Source: Fibrobacterota bacterium
GTDB taxonomy: Bacteria; Fibrobacterota; Chitinivibrionia; Chitinivibrionales; Chitinispirillaceae
Direction: 5' to 3'
Assembly (NCBI GenBank): GCA_023436205.1
Contig: JAEZKC010000106.1
Coordinates: 230,231 to 294,230 of the forward strand
Length of the DNA stretch: 64,000 nt
The translations under genes were made by a program, and so were the position numbers. Below the pieces are notes generated by a model that made no database searches, had not been told where the DNA came from, and saw only the letters and a list, made by a program, of their open reading frames with translations. Positions 24,224 to 33,068 of the stretch are shown one piece after another. Positions within the stretch are counted from its first letter, which is position 1. Every line of letters begins with the position of its first letter.

Positions 24224-26125
24224 TACAGTATCTTTAGTTTTCACTTCAGAGTTCACGGGCAGGTGAATTATAAATTTAGTGCCTACCCCCGTAGTTGATT
24301 CAAAATGGATTTTGCCAAGATGATTCTTTGTTATAATGAAGTAGGAAACTGAAAGTCCTAAACCCGTTCCAACCCCTACTTCTTTTGTGGTGAAGAAGGG
24401 TTCAAATATTCTGTCCTTTATATCCTCAGGAACTCCATTGGCATTGTCTTCAACTTCAACACGTACTCCATTTTTATCGTTTGCCACACGAAGGGTGATT
24501 GTGGAGTTTGGAATATCCCCTTTATCGTAAAGGGCATGTGCTGCATTTTTAAGCAGATTAAGTATCACTTGTTGAATTTCCGTAGCGTTACACATGACAA
24601 GGGGAATCTTTTCGTCGTATTCCCTGATGATTCTGATCTGGCGAAAGTCGAATTTCTTTTTAAGCTCATACTCGTTATAAGCAAGCTCAACAGTCTGATC
24701 TATAATTTCTTTGATACAGCTGTAGCTTTTTGAACGATTGCTCATTCTGCTGAATTGAAGCATGTTGGTGACAATACCGGAAGCTCTCTTGGAGGCTGAA
24801 AGAATGCCTTCCAGGTAATAGAAGATTTTTCTTTTTTCAAGATATTGATTTACCAGAGCAAGGTTGACTCCGGTTTCCTGCGCCGCTTCCATATTGCGTT
24901 TCAGATCGGGTAGCAGATGTCGCTGAATATTGAGAGCGCTTTGACTTATGATTCCCAGTGGATTATTGATTTCATGGGCCATCCCTGCTGCCAGTCCGCC
25001 CAGAGACATCATTTTTTCATTTTGAATCAGCATCATTTCCATTTTGGTTTTATCCGAAACATCATCGATGCGAATAACATAACCCTCATTTTGCCCCTGA
25101 GCTGAAGGGTAGATCGTGATATTAAGGTATACTTGTCCAGTTCTGTCAGGTCTGTTGATAACAGTTGAAAATCTTTGTGGCAAACGTTCTTCCCTGCATT
25201 TTTGAAAAGAGTCCTGTTTGTCTGAAAGAATGCTGACTAGTTCAGTGACGGGCCTGTTTTGTGTCAGGTCGGGGTCCAGTCCCAGAAACTTTTTTGCTTC
25301 CAGGTTCATTTGTCGAACTTTGCATTCGGAATCCACAGCGATGATGGCGGAGGATAGAGAGTCAATAATGTCCTTTAGTTCCGAACGTAACCTGAGCGCT
25401 TCTTTTCTTGATGTAACAAGAGATGATACATTGTCTTGAAGCTGTCGAACCATAAGGTCGAAGCTTTTTTGCAATTGCCCGATTTCATTTTGACATGTTT
25501 GTGGAATTCGTATGGAATAATCGCTTGTTCCTTTAATTTGCTCTGCATAGTCTTTCAAGGCCAGAATGGGCTCTGAGATTATTTTTTGAAGAGCATTGGC
25601 CAGAGAAAAAGAAACAGCCATAATAATGAGAAACATTAGAAAAAAAACGGAAATCGAGAGCTGTAGTTTCTTTTTTATTGCCGCTGTAGAAATATCCATT
25701 GTAAAAGCACCAAACAGTTCCTTTTCCTGAAGAATCGGTTGGGAAAGATGTAGCCCGGTTTTATCAAAAGACATTCTCAGTTCTTTTTCTATTTCTATGG
25801 AAGGTTTGGTAATCTGACCTTTCCTTGTAAATCCTGCGAAATGCTGTCCTTTTGAATCGTAAACGGAGGCCTTGAGTACAAGTGGGATAGAGGACAAGGA
25901 GGAGAGCAGTTCATGTGCACCCAGAGTATCATTGAAGAGCAGTGGTGACTTGCAGTTTTCCGAAACCAGTTTCAGCGTGAAAAGCATACCGTTTTTCAAT
26001 TCGGTTCTGGAACGATTGTAATCGTAAATAAATCCGAAAATGAAAGAAAGCAGGGTAGAAAGGGATGTGACAACCAAGATAATAAGAATAAGCTGGTTTT
26101 TAATGGATAAGCTTCTCTTATTCAT
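24212..26125 (-). CDS. Membrane sensor histidine kinase (HAMP-PAS-HisKA-HATPase)
   Basis: 637 aa. Transmembrane helices lie at about 12-33 and 155-175, flanking a periplasmic sensor of roughly 120 residues. A HAMP domain (about 175-230) and a PAS domain (about 250-355) follow. The phospho-acceptor is His384 in GMAHEINNP, and the ATPase domain has ILNLLKNAAHAL, VEDNANGVPED and GVGTGLGLSVSY. No receiver is attached. It is the last gene of the minus-strand module and overlaps the YfiR-like gene by 8 nt, so the periplasmic YfiR-like protein is a plausible ligand of its sensor domain (inference). Confidence 0.9.
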   Translation of the reverse strand: MNKRSLSIKNQLILIILVVTSLSTLLSFIFGFIYDYNRSRTELKNGMLFTLKLVSENCKSPLLFNDTLGAHELLSSLSSIPLVLKASVYDSKGQHFAGFTRKGQITKPSIEIEKELRMSFDKTGLHLSQPILQEKELFGAFTMDISTAAIKKKLQLSISVFFLMFLIIMAVSFSLANALQKIISEPILALKDYAEQIKGTSDYSIRIPQTCQNEIGQLQKSFDLMVRQLQDNVSSLVTSRKEALRLRSELKDIIDSLSSAIIAVDSECKVRQMNLEAKKFLGLDPDLTQNRPVTELVSILSDKQDSFQKCREERLPQRFSTVINRPDRTGQVYLNITIYPSAQGQNEGYVIRIDDVSDKTKMEMMLIQNEKMMSLGGLAAGMAHEINNPLGIISQSALNIQRHLLPDLKRNMEAAQETGVNLALVNQYLEKRKIFYYLEGILSASKRASGIVTNMLQFSRMSNRSKSYSCIKEIIDQTVELAYNEYELKKKFDFRQIRIIREYDEKIPLVMCNATEIQQVILNLLKNAAHALYDKGDIPNSTITLRVANDKNGVRVEVEDNANGVPEDIKDRIFEPFFTTKEVGVGTGLGLSVSYFIITKNHLGKIHFESTTGVGTKFIIHLPVNSEVKTKDTVSVL

Positions 26126-26675
26126 GTTTGTCTCTTTTAATTTGTAGGATTTTGGATTTCTTAAGCAGATGGTGACTGATTTTCAAATCAGAGTTTTGGA
26201 GTATTTCATCATTGAAATACAGTTTGATTTTCTGACTTTCCACTGCTATGCACATAAAAATTCCCTTTTTCAGCAGTGCGGGGTCATCGGTGACTGTGAG
26301 ACACGTTTTTTCCTGCAGTTTTTGTTGGAGTGAAGCTAGTTTTTTCTCAGAATTCTGGGGCAGTAACATAAGATCACAGTCGATCAGAGAGTCGGAAAGG
26401 TTGGCAAAAGTAACCTTTCTATTATAAATAGACTTGTCTTTTAATATTTCCACCAGATAAGGTACCATTTTATCGTCATTGAAGGCTCCTATAATAAAGG
26501 TGCTTCTTTGTTTAGTGGAATTGTTCTGAGGCCAGGTAATAAATCTCAGGGCAGCTTCCAGAAACATGGCTCTCAGTTCCTGTTCCCTGAACTGTGGTGC
26601 TGAAAAAATGTTCAGAAAAAAGAGCAGAATCAGGACAAATCCAGTTTGAATTTTTTTGACTGATGTATTACGCAA
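26118..26675 (-). CDS. YfiR-like periplasmic protein (module 2)
   Basis: 185 aa from TTG 26675, chosen because AAGGAT lies upstream and because this start gives a clean signal peptide (TGFVLILLFFLNIFSAP); a longer frame reaches 26780 but would overlap the upstream kinase by over 100 nt. The YfiR/DUF4154 features are the opening ELRAMFLEAALRFITWP, the FIIGAFNDDKMVPYL strand and the LTVTDDPALLKKGIFMCIAV segment. It is only distantly similar to the module 1 copy. It overlaps kinase genes on both sides by 8 nt. Confidence 0.75.
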   Translation of the reverse strand: MRNTSVKKIQTGFVLILLFFLNIFSAPQFREQELRAMFLEAALRFITWPQNNSTKQRSTFIIGAFNDDKMVPYLVEILKDKSIYNRKVTFANLSDSLIDCDLMLLPQNSEKKLASLQQKLQEKTCLTVTDDPALLKKGIFMCIAVESQKIKLYFNDEILQNSDLKISHHLLKKSKILQIKRDKHE

Positions 26676-28653
26676 GATTGAGATCCTTACCTGCTGATTT
26701 CTTACTATGGTCTTCCAGATACTTGATAATGGATTCATAGAAGCGTTCTGAATCCATTGGCGTATTAAGAAAACCTCCATACTGACAGGATTCGCTATTG
26801 GAATGCATGCAAATCATATCCATGCAGGAAACTGTTATAACCGGAGGTTTATCACAAATACTCGCAAAGAAACTGATTGTTTCTGATTCGTCGACTAGAG
26901 GGTAATAGTGATCCAAAAAGATCATGGCAATTTCGGAGAAATGCTGTTGGAACCATTCCTGTGCTCCCGGCAAATCAGAAAAGTGTTTGAGATCAACACC
27001 TTTGTTTTTCAGTTTTTCTGTGATGAAATTCGCCACTGTGGTCTCCTTTGTAATAAGAAGAATACTGAGTGGACATTTATCAGTGGGTAAAATTGACTTG
27101 CTGGCTTCTTTTGAAACGGGCAGGAATATTTTAAATGTGGTACCTTTACCAACATCACTCTGCACATCCACTTTGCCATGATAATTTTTTATACAGTACA
27201 GTACGCTTGTGAGACCCAGTCCGGTCCCCTTACCTTTTTCCTTGGTGGTGAAAAGGGGCTCGAAAATCTTGGTAAGCACTTCCGGCGGAATGCCGCTTCC
27301 ATTGTCCTGGATCTCGATGCAGATGAATCCATTTTCCTGTATGTCATCGGATCTGAAACTGTTGTAAGTTCTGAAAATAAGTTCTCCGCCGGAAGGCATA
27401 GCATCACGTGCATTAAGGCCCATGTTGAGGAATGCGTTTTGGAGTTGAGTTTGATCGGCCAATACGGTTGACTCGGTTGCTGTTGTGTCCAGAGAAATGA
27501 ATATTCCCTTGCAGCTTGGCCTAAGCAAAGCCTGGGTATCCTGGAGAACTTTGTGAACATCTACAATGCGCAGTTCTTCCCTGTCTTTTCTAATAAATGA
27601 GGTTAGTCTTCTGGTTAAAGACTGTCCCAGAACAGCGATTTCGTTGATTCTATCCAGATATTCAGAATTCAGGCCATGTTGCTGGAGATACTGTTCAAGT
27701 AAATAAGCGTATCCTGTCAATGCTGTTAATACATTGTTAAAGTCATGCGCTATTCCGCCTGCGAGAAGTCCGACAAGTTCCATTTTCTGAGCTGACACGA
27801 TTTGCTTTTCGAGTTCTTTTCTCTCTTCCTGAGCTCTTTTTCTTTCTGAAATATCTCGACACACAACCAGCACCTGCGAGGACGATTCCATAGTGATCGG
27901 GCATGCATGCATTTCTACAGGCACCGTGGTGTTGTCTTTGCGCTTTAGAACCGATTCGTAAATGATGCTGTTTTTATTCTGCAGTTTAAGGAGGCTCTGC
28001 TCAAAGATCGACAGATTGTCTTGTGCAAAAAGGCCCCGCATGGTCATGTGAGCCAGTTCTTCATGATTATATCCGGTGAATTTGGATGCCTGGTCATTAA
28101 AATCGGTTATACTGCCGTAAAGATCGTGAATGTAAATTGCATCTCCTGCAAGATTGAAAAGAGACTTAAAGCGCATAGTACTTTTTAAAAGCTCATCACT
28201 TCTCTTCACTACTTCCTCTTCGAGATGCTCTCTATATCTTCTGTTTTCATCCAGAAGCTGCTTGCGTTCAAGAACCCTTTCTATGGCCAGTTCCAGAACG
28301 TTGTAGTCGTGAATGGGTTTGAGAATATAATCCCATGCACCGAGCTTTAAAGTTTGTACCACGTCGTTAAGGGACCCAGTTCCTGATATGACAATAACCG
28401 GGATTTCCGGAAAATTCTGCTGCATGTTTGCAAGTACATCCAATCCGTTCATCTCGGGCATGCGAAGATCGGTTAATACCAGATCGGGTTTCTCACTCTG
28501 AAGCAACTCTAAACCCCGACGACCGTTTTCAGCCTGTAAAGGGTTAAAGCCTATATCCTCGAGAAAATCACATATATATTCTCTGAGCAGACTTTCGTCT
28601 TCAATTACCAGGACTTGAATTTCACTTTTATCTCTGTTAATTTTAAAGCGCAT
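26668..28653 (-). CDS. Hybrid response regulator/histidine kinase (REC-PAS-HisKA-HATPase-degenerate REC)
   Basis: 661 aa from ATG 28653 (GAAAGG 7 nt upstream). An N-terminal receiver (VLVIEDESLLREY; acceptor Asp about 62 in LTDLRMPEMNG) is followed by a coiled linker and a PAS domain (about 160-270). Next come a kinase core with His about 303 in GGIAHDFNN, ATPase motifs (NAFLNMGLNARDAMP, IQDNGSGIPPE, GKGTGLGLTSV) and a C-terminal receiver-like domain whose normal acid pocket is poorly conserved (IFLDHYYP). It is soluble, so it probably takes its signal from another kinase, perhaps the membrane kinase two genes downstream. Confidence 0.88.
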   Translation of the reverse strand: MRFKINRDKSEIQVLVIEDESLLREYICDFLEDIGFNPLQAENGRRGLELLQSEKPDLVLTDLRMPEMNGLDVLANMQQNFPEIPVIVISGTGSLNDVVQTLKLGAWDYILKPIHDYNVLELAIERVLERKQLLDENRRYREHLEEEVVKRSDELLKSTMRFKSLFNLAGDAIYIHDLYGSITDFNDQASKFTGYNHEELAHMTMRGLFAQDNLSIFEQSLLKLQNKNSIIYESVLKRKDNTTVPVEMHACPITMESSSQVLVVCRDISERKRAQEERKELEKQIVSAQKMELVGLLAGGIAHDFNNVLTALTGYAYLLEQYLQQHGLNSEYLDRINEIAVLGQSLTRRLTSFIRKDREELRIVDVHKVLQDTQALLRPSCKGIFISLDTTATESTVLADQTQLQNAFLNMGLNARDAMPSGGELIFRTYNSFRSDDIQENGFICIEIQDNGSGIPPEVLTKIFEPLFTTKEKGKGTGLGLTSVLYCIKNYHGKVDVQSDVGKGTTFKIFLPVSKEASKSILPTDKCPLSILLITKETTVANFITEKLKNKGVDLKHFSDLPGAQEWFQQHFSEIAMIFLDHYYPLVDESETISFFASICDKPPVITVSCMDMICMHSNSESCQYGGFLNTPMDSERFYESIIKYLEDHSKKSAGKDLNLA

Positions 28654-28674
28654 GGTTGTGCCTTTCAAATGCAA

Positions 28675-31281
28675 CTAAAATGATTTGCTTATTATAACGC
28701 TGAAGGTACGCTGATCAGTTGAATACAGCTCTTTCTGATCGGGTGCAGCCATGTGCTGCCAGCGCAGGGTGTTGATTGTATACGCATCCAGATCGGAGTT
28801 GTCCGGATCATCAACTCCAAGAACATCAAAGACCATAAGAGATAGTTCCAGGTTTCGGGGTAGTCGAAGATGAACGCCCGCATTCAGTTTTTTGGAAACA
28901 GATTTCCTGAAATATTCTCTCCAGCCCATGTCTGTTCTATCTGCGCTTATGTTCCAATAATTGAAACCTTTGTCCTGAGAATAGAGGATATCTCTTCCGG
29001 GAAGACCCCAGAAAAGACGCAAGTTCATACTTAAAATCATCCATTTGCATAATGCAGCATTCAGGAAGAATTTGCTAACATTTGGACTGAGATTAAGGAA
29101 ATTCTGACCGTCTGCTGTTATTGCATCTTTCACAATGTTTATCATAATAGTATCTGTAAGGGAATCTGATGCAACCGGAAAATATCTCCAGCTTTTTAGT
29201 GATACATCATAGATCGAATCATACCATCCTTCTTGTTCTTTGTCAACCTTTGGTCTGATAAACAGTTTCTCCTGTGCTTTAATGTCGACTCCGACGGGAC
29301 GCTGAAATGTATGATTCAGGCCCAATTGCACATGCTTGGAATCGAACTTTGTTTCCACATCGAAATTGAAGTAGCTGTAGGTTCCCACATTTACAACTCT
29401 GAAGAGAGTCTGGGACCAGCCGAATAAGTCTAAAACTTGTCCGTATGCCGCAGAGGATGAAAGCGTAAGGTGGTCCCCTAAAAGGTGAGAAGTGGTTATT
29501 TCTGCTGACCGAACACGTTCCGGTTTGAGGTCATGAAGTGAATCGAGGGGTGATACCTTTGGAATTATATCGCTGTTATTCTGCGGAGATTCGTATTGTC
29601 TTTCAAAAGATATGCTTGTTTTAAGATTTCCATCAGAATCGAAATGGTGTCGGTTATATTCATAATTGTCAGCGCTCCCGTTATTGGAAGAAGTCTGGTA
29701 GATAAGTTTTACAGAGTGAGCTTGAGACGGACGTAGAATAAGAGCGAGTTTAGGATTGGTCATAAGTGCTCTGGTGTGAAAATCCATTCTTATACCCGCA
29801 AGCATTCCGAACTTATCTGTATAGTCATAAAATCCTTCTGAAAACATCGAAAGCGTATGGTAATTAACATCACTGACTACCTTTTGAAGCGGATTCTCGC
29901 TCTTTATATTATTTCTTTGCAGATCATCTCCGATCAGATCCGCTCGGTATTCCAGGCCGGCTGCCACCTGTACTTTTGGAATCGATTTCAGCAGAATTTT
30001 TGAACCGAGAGTTATTCTGGATTCTCCAAACGTTTCATCAACAAAGTCTGGATTACTGGCAACATGAGGAAGGTCCCAGAAGCTTACTGTGTCTTCATTG
30101 TCAACCAGGTCATGCTTTTCAGATTCGATCAGATATCTGCTTCTATGTTCTGAACCAATCCTTGTCGTGTTGCCATCGATTGCCAATTTGAGATCCAGTT
30201 CATTTTCACCAAAGTAGTGCTTATAACTGCTTTGAAGAGAAATGTTATCGTTTTGATACTGGCGTAAGTTGGTTCCGTTTGATTCACCGGCTCTTGACCA
30301 GAACGGATCATCATAGGATACTGACTTTCCATCCACAAAACCGTTTCCGCTTAAAGAATCTGTGGGGAAATCATTTTTCAGGTGAGGCCAGGGGTCTATC
30401 ATGAACAGCCCGCCAGCATTCTCTTTCTGTCTAGTAGCCCGGAAATACAGATTGAAATTGCCCCAAACATAATCACTGGAGATGAGCCAGTTTTCATCTG
30501 AAGATCCGAAGTTGCCATCGGAAGGAACCCCGCTTTTAACCAGATCGGCATAATCCACATCCGCCGGATAGGGAAAATTACCATATCCGTAAATGCGACT
30601 TTGATGGGTTGGCAATCCGTCAGAACTTCTGAAACCTCCACTTAGGAAGATGTTCTGGTTTTGCGAAAGCTTTGAAAAACTGCTTGTCTGGTACTGACCT
30701 GAATTATTTGATCCCAAAGCTAATCTGATATTTGCTTGTGGTTCATCCGGTTTTCTTGTGACTATGTTGATAATTCCGCCGATAGCTCCGGATCCGTACA
30801 CCAGACCGGCAGGACCCCTTAGAACTTCCACCCGATCAATGTCGTTCATAAATCCCAGAACGGTTTCTCCCTGGAAACCGTCTCTGGCCTGAGTATTCAT
30901 TTTGTGTCCGTTTACAAGAAACACAATTTTGGTGTTTCTGTCATTTGCAATGCCCCTCATACCCCAGATAGTCCCGTTCCATTTGTTGTACATGTATTGA
31001 AAACCGGGGACATACACTTCCAGCAGCTCGGAAATATTTCGTGCTCCTGATGTCTTTATCATATCAGCACTGATCACATTGACACTGGCAGGGAACTTGT
31101 CGGCATCCAGATCAAGAAAAGAACCGGATGAAACTACCTGTTCCATTAAAAAATTGAGGTACTCTATATCCTCTTCTGTGGGGTCTGTGCCGGTTTTGGG
31201 ATTTGACGCCTGAGTACCAATTACCAATAATGAAAAAATCCAACATCCAATTGTTTGTCGGAATAGAGTCTGGAATTTCAT
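28675..31281 (-). CDS. TonB-dependent outer-membrane receptor (module 2)
   Basis: 868 aa from ATG 31281 (AAAAGGG 5 nt upstream). Signal peptide (IFSLLVIGTQAS), then a plug domain at about 45-175 (ASVNVISADMIKTSGARN, RVEVLRGPAGLVYGS, GGIINIVTRKP) and a long beta-barrel ending in Phe (VIISKSF), the usual outer-membrane C-terminus. Barrel loops are rich in Asp/Asn. First gene of a four-gene operon: receptor, hybrid kinase, YfiR-like, membrane kinase. A good promoter precedes it. The ligand is not inferable. Confidence 0.9.
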   Translation of the reverse strand: MKFQTLFRQTIGCWIFSLLVIGTQASNPKTGTDPTEEDIEYLNFLMEQVVSSGSFLDLDADKFPASVNVISADMIKTSGARNISELLEVYVPGFQYMYNKWNGTIWGMRGIANDRNTKIVFLVNGHKMNTQARDGFQGETVLGFMNDIDRVEVLRGPAGLVYGSGAIGGIINIVTRKPDEPQANIRLALGSNNSGQYQTSSFSKLSQNQNIFLSGGFRSSDGLPTHQSRIYGYGNFPYPADVDYADLVKSGVPSDGNFGSSDENWLISSDYVWGNFNLYFRATRQKENAGGLFMIDPWPHLKNDFPTDSLSGNGFVDGKSVSYDDPFWSRAGESNGTNLRQYQNDNISLQSSYKHYFGENELDLKLAIDGNTTRIGSEHRSRYLIESEKHDLVDNEDTVSFWDLPHVASNPDFVDETFGESRITLGSKILLKSIPKVQVAAGLEYRADLIGDDLQRNNIKSENPLQKVVSDVNYHTLSMFSEGFYDYTDKFGMLAGIRMDFHTRALMTNPKLALILRPSQAHSVKLIYQTSSNNGSADNYEYNRHHFDSDGNLKTSISFERQYESPQNNSDIIPKVSPLDSLHDLKPERVRSAEITTSHLLGDHLTLSSSAAYGQVLDLFGWSQTLFRVVNVGTYSYFNFDVETKFDSKHVQLGLNHTFQRPVGVDIKAQEKLFIRPKVDKEQEGWYDSIYDVSLKSWRYFPVASDSLTDTIMINIVKDAITADGQNFLNLSPNVSKFFLNAALCKWMILSMNLRLFWGLPGRDILYSQDKGFNYWNISADRTDMGWREYFRKSVSKKLNAGVHLRLPRNLELSLMVFDVLGVDDPDNSDLDAYTINTLRWQHMAAPDQKELYSTDQRTFSVIISKSF

Positions 31282-31337
31282 GGAAACCCTTTTCAAGTCT
31301 TCTGGTGAGCGTATCCAAGTGCTGCAAATAGCATATT

Positions 31338-31366
31338 ATTGTAAATTCAATGTTGCAAATGGTCAA
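31338..31366 (-). promoter_or_regulatory. Promoter of the TonB-kinase-YfiR operon
   Basis: On the minus strand TTGACC (31366-31361) and TACAAT (31343-31338) are separated by 17 bp, about 55 bp before the receptor ATG. Confidence 0.6.
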
Positions 31367-31410
31367 TAATATATATACAACGGGGTGTGAAAAACAGTTC
31401 CGAAAAACAC

Positions 31411-31427
31411 AACTGAGAATCTCAGTT
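31411..31427. promoter_or_regulatory. Perfect 17-bp palindrome upstream of the receptor operon
   Basis: AACTGAGA, a central A, TCTCAGTT. It lies 45 bp upstream of the -35 box of the receptor operon in a divergent intergenic region. It is followed by five T, so a weak plus-strand hairpin terminator is an alternative, although no plus-strand gene precedes it. An operator reading is favoured. Confidence 0.45.
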
Positions 31428-31820
31428 TTTTAGCACTTATTGAACGTGTCAGGAGTTTTTCCTGAAACAATCGCTGAGACACATTGTTCTTTTGCAGGTT
31501 ATGATATGCCTGTGAGGTTTTGTATATGGTAAGTTGTTGAATTTTAAGTAATTGCGGTAATATTGCACCGAGAATTCTCCAGGGTCAGGAGTTTCGAAGG
31601 CTTGCCAGTGATTTTTAGCTCTATTTTCCGTGCTAGAGCTCTATAGTGGAAACAAAGCCCCTTTTAAGCGGATAAAATGAGCGGATAATTAACATTTTTC
31701 AAAAAAGGAAAAAAAATCTACTCCTGATTTCCGCAGGGAATTAGTTTCTTTTCATTCCCGCTTGTTGTACTCCCATTCCCGACTTAATGCAATAAACCCA
31801 ATAATCCGAAAGGACCCTGT
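31428..31820. other. Gene-free region rich in small inverted repeats
   Basis: No coding frame with family features. Visible elements: TCAGGA-GTTTT-TCCTGA hairpin (31449-31465), GAGAATTCTC (about 31570-31579), AGCTCTA/TAGAGCT hairpin (31617-31640) and a direct repeat GCGGATAA (about 31669 and 31681). It is A/T-rich towards the downstream gene. Likely regulatory leader for the surface-protein gene at 31821. Confidence 0.35.
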
Positions 31821-33068
31821 ATGCGCTTTACAAAGCTCACGGCCTTTTCAAAATGCATCCCATTTTTGGCGGTAATGGTTTTCTGCAGCAAATCCCCCCT
31901 GCCAGTGTCAACTGAGCTTGCCGGGGCGATTGAAGTGAGGGGGCAGATGCTCGCTTCACTTTACAAAAACAGTTCTGTATGTAAGACCGCCCCAGACAGT
32001 CTGGTTCTGGAAGTCAGAGGTGCCGATATGGACCCTTTGAGGCTTACAAAAAAGATAGACCTTTTAAGACCCGCTTTTATTGATACTTTTAATCAAATTC
32101 CGGCAGGAAGCAGTAGGCTGATATCGCTTTTTGCGGTCGACCAGAAAGGTGTAATCACCCATATCGATACTACAACGGAAAGAGTTGTTCAGATTGCTTC
32201 CGGATCCCCTACAACTGTAAATGCAACTCTTATCCCGGCGGCCGGTTCTATTTACATTCAGCTTTTTTCTCTACCCACACAAACGGACTCTGTTTTTGCA
32301 AGCTTTTTATCATATGATGGTGAGCATTTTTACGAAGTACATGCCGATAAGTTACCAAAAATGTTCTTAAGCATCAATAACATACCACATCTCACGTCAG
32401 GTATTCTGACAGTGGCTTTAATCGAAGCTTCGGGAGATACATTATATGTGGCCCAAAAAAATCTGGTCTTTGATGCGCGAGCAATTAATTCTGTAAATTT
32501 GGAGTTTACAACTACAGGAGGGCAACTGATAGTTGATTATGAGATTGTGCCATCGGGCGTCACTCTGGCTTCTTACAATTTTGGGTCAGGTTCTTCTGAA
32601 AAGGGGGAGAGTGGGGCTTTATTAATTACTGAAATCATGCATGCAGCCGATAAATATGAGTATATAGAAATTTTCAATCCGGGGTCGATACATGTCCTTC
32701 GCGATACTCTCCTGCTCGATATAAACGGGACTTTATTCAAACTAAGGAATATCAATATTGCGCCTAAGGATTATTATGTTGCGGGGCGGTATCAAAACGC
32801 AGCATTTGATACAGTTGTTGCGGATTTGGATTTCGTATCCACAGGTAACTGGATAGCCATAAAGGAAAAGGATGGTTCGATAATTGATCAGGTGATTTTC
32901 ACAGGAAGCAGCAATTCTCTGGAATGGCCTGTTCCCTCCGGGAAAAGAGCTCTCGAACTAAACCGTACGCTCTATTCTGTAACAGCAAATAATCTGGGTC
33001 GCAACTGGAAAATCTCATCAGAACTCATTGAAGGGCTGGTGGATCAGTGTGGAACACCCGGTTTTTAG
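31821..33068 (+). CDS. Exported protein with C-terminal lamin-tail domain
   Basis: 415 aa. The N-terminus is a signal peptide; FLAVMVFCSK could be an imperfect lipobox with Cys22. Residues 35-260 are beta-rich repeats without a clear family, resembling adhesin or carbohydrate-binding sandwiches (NATLIPAAGSIYIQLFSL). Residues 265-415 are a lamin-tail (LTD) domain: LLITEIMHAADKYEYIEIFN, LDINGTLFKLRN, then RTLYSV and the terminal CGTPGF, a pattern seen in bacterial surface LTD proteins. AAAGGA lies upstream of the ATG. Its 3' end overlaps the convergent flavoprotein gene by 4 bp. Function unknown; cell-surface location is likely. Confidence 0.75.
   Translation: MRFTKLTAFSKCIPFLAVMVFCSKSPLPVSTELAGAIEVRGQMLASLYKNSSVCKTAPDSLVLEVRGADMDPLRLTKKIDLLRPAFIDTFNQIPAGSSRLISLFAVDQKGVITHIDTTTERVVQIASGSPTTVNATLIPAAGSIYIQLFSLPTQTDSVFASFLSYDGEHFYEVHADKLPKMFLSINNIPHLTSGILTVALIEASGDTLYVAQKNLVFDARAINSVNLEFTTTGGQLIVDYEIVPSGVTLASYNFGSGSSEKGESGALLITEIMHAADKYEYIEIFNPGSIHVLRDTLLLDINGTLFKLRNINIAPKDYYVAGRYQNAAFDTVVADLDFVSTGNWIAIKEKDGSIIDQVIFTGSSNSLEWPVPSGKRALELNRTLYSVTANNLGRNWKISSELIEGLVDQCGTPGF

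Noticed and set aside
31411..31431. Intrinsic terminator
   Set aside because: It lies between divergent genes, so no transcript would need to end there; the perfect 17-bp symmetry fits an operator better.
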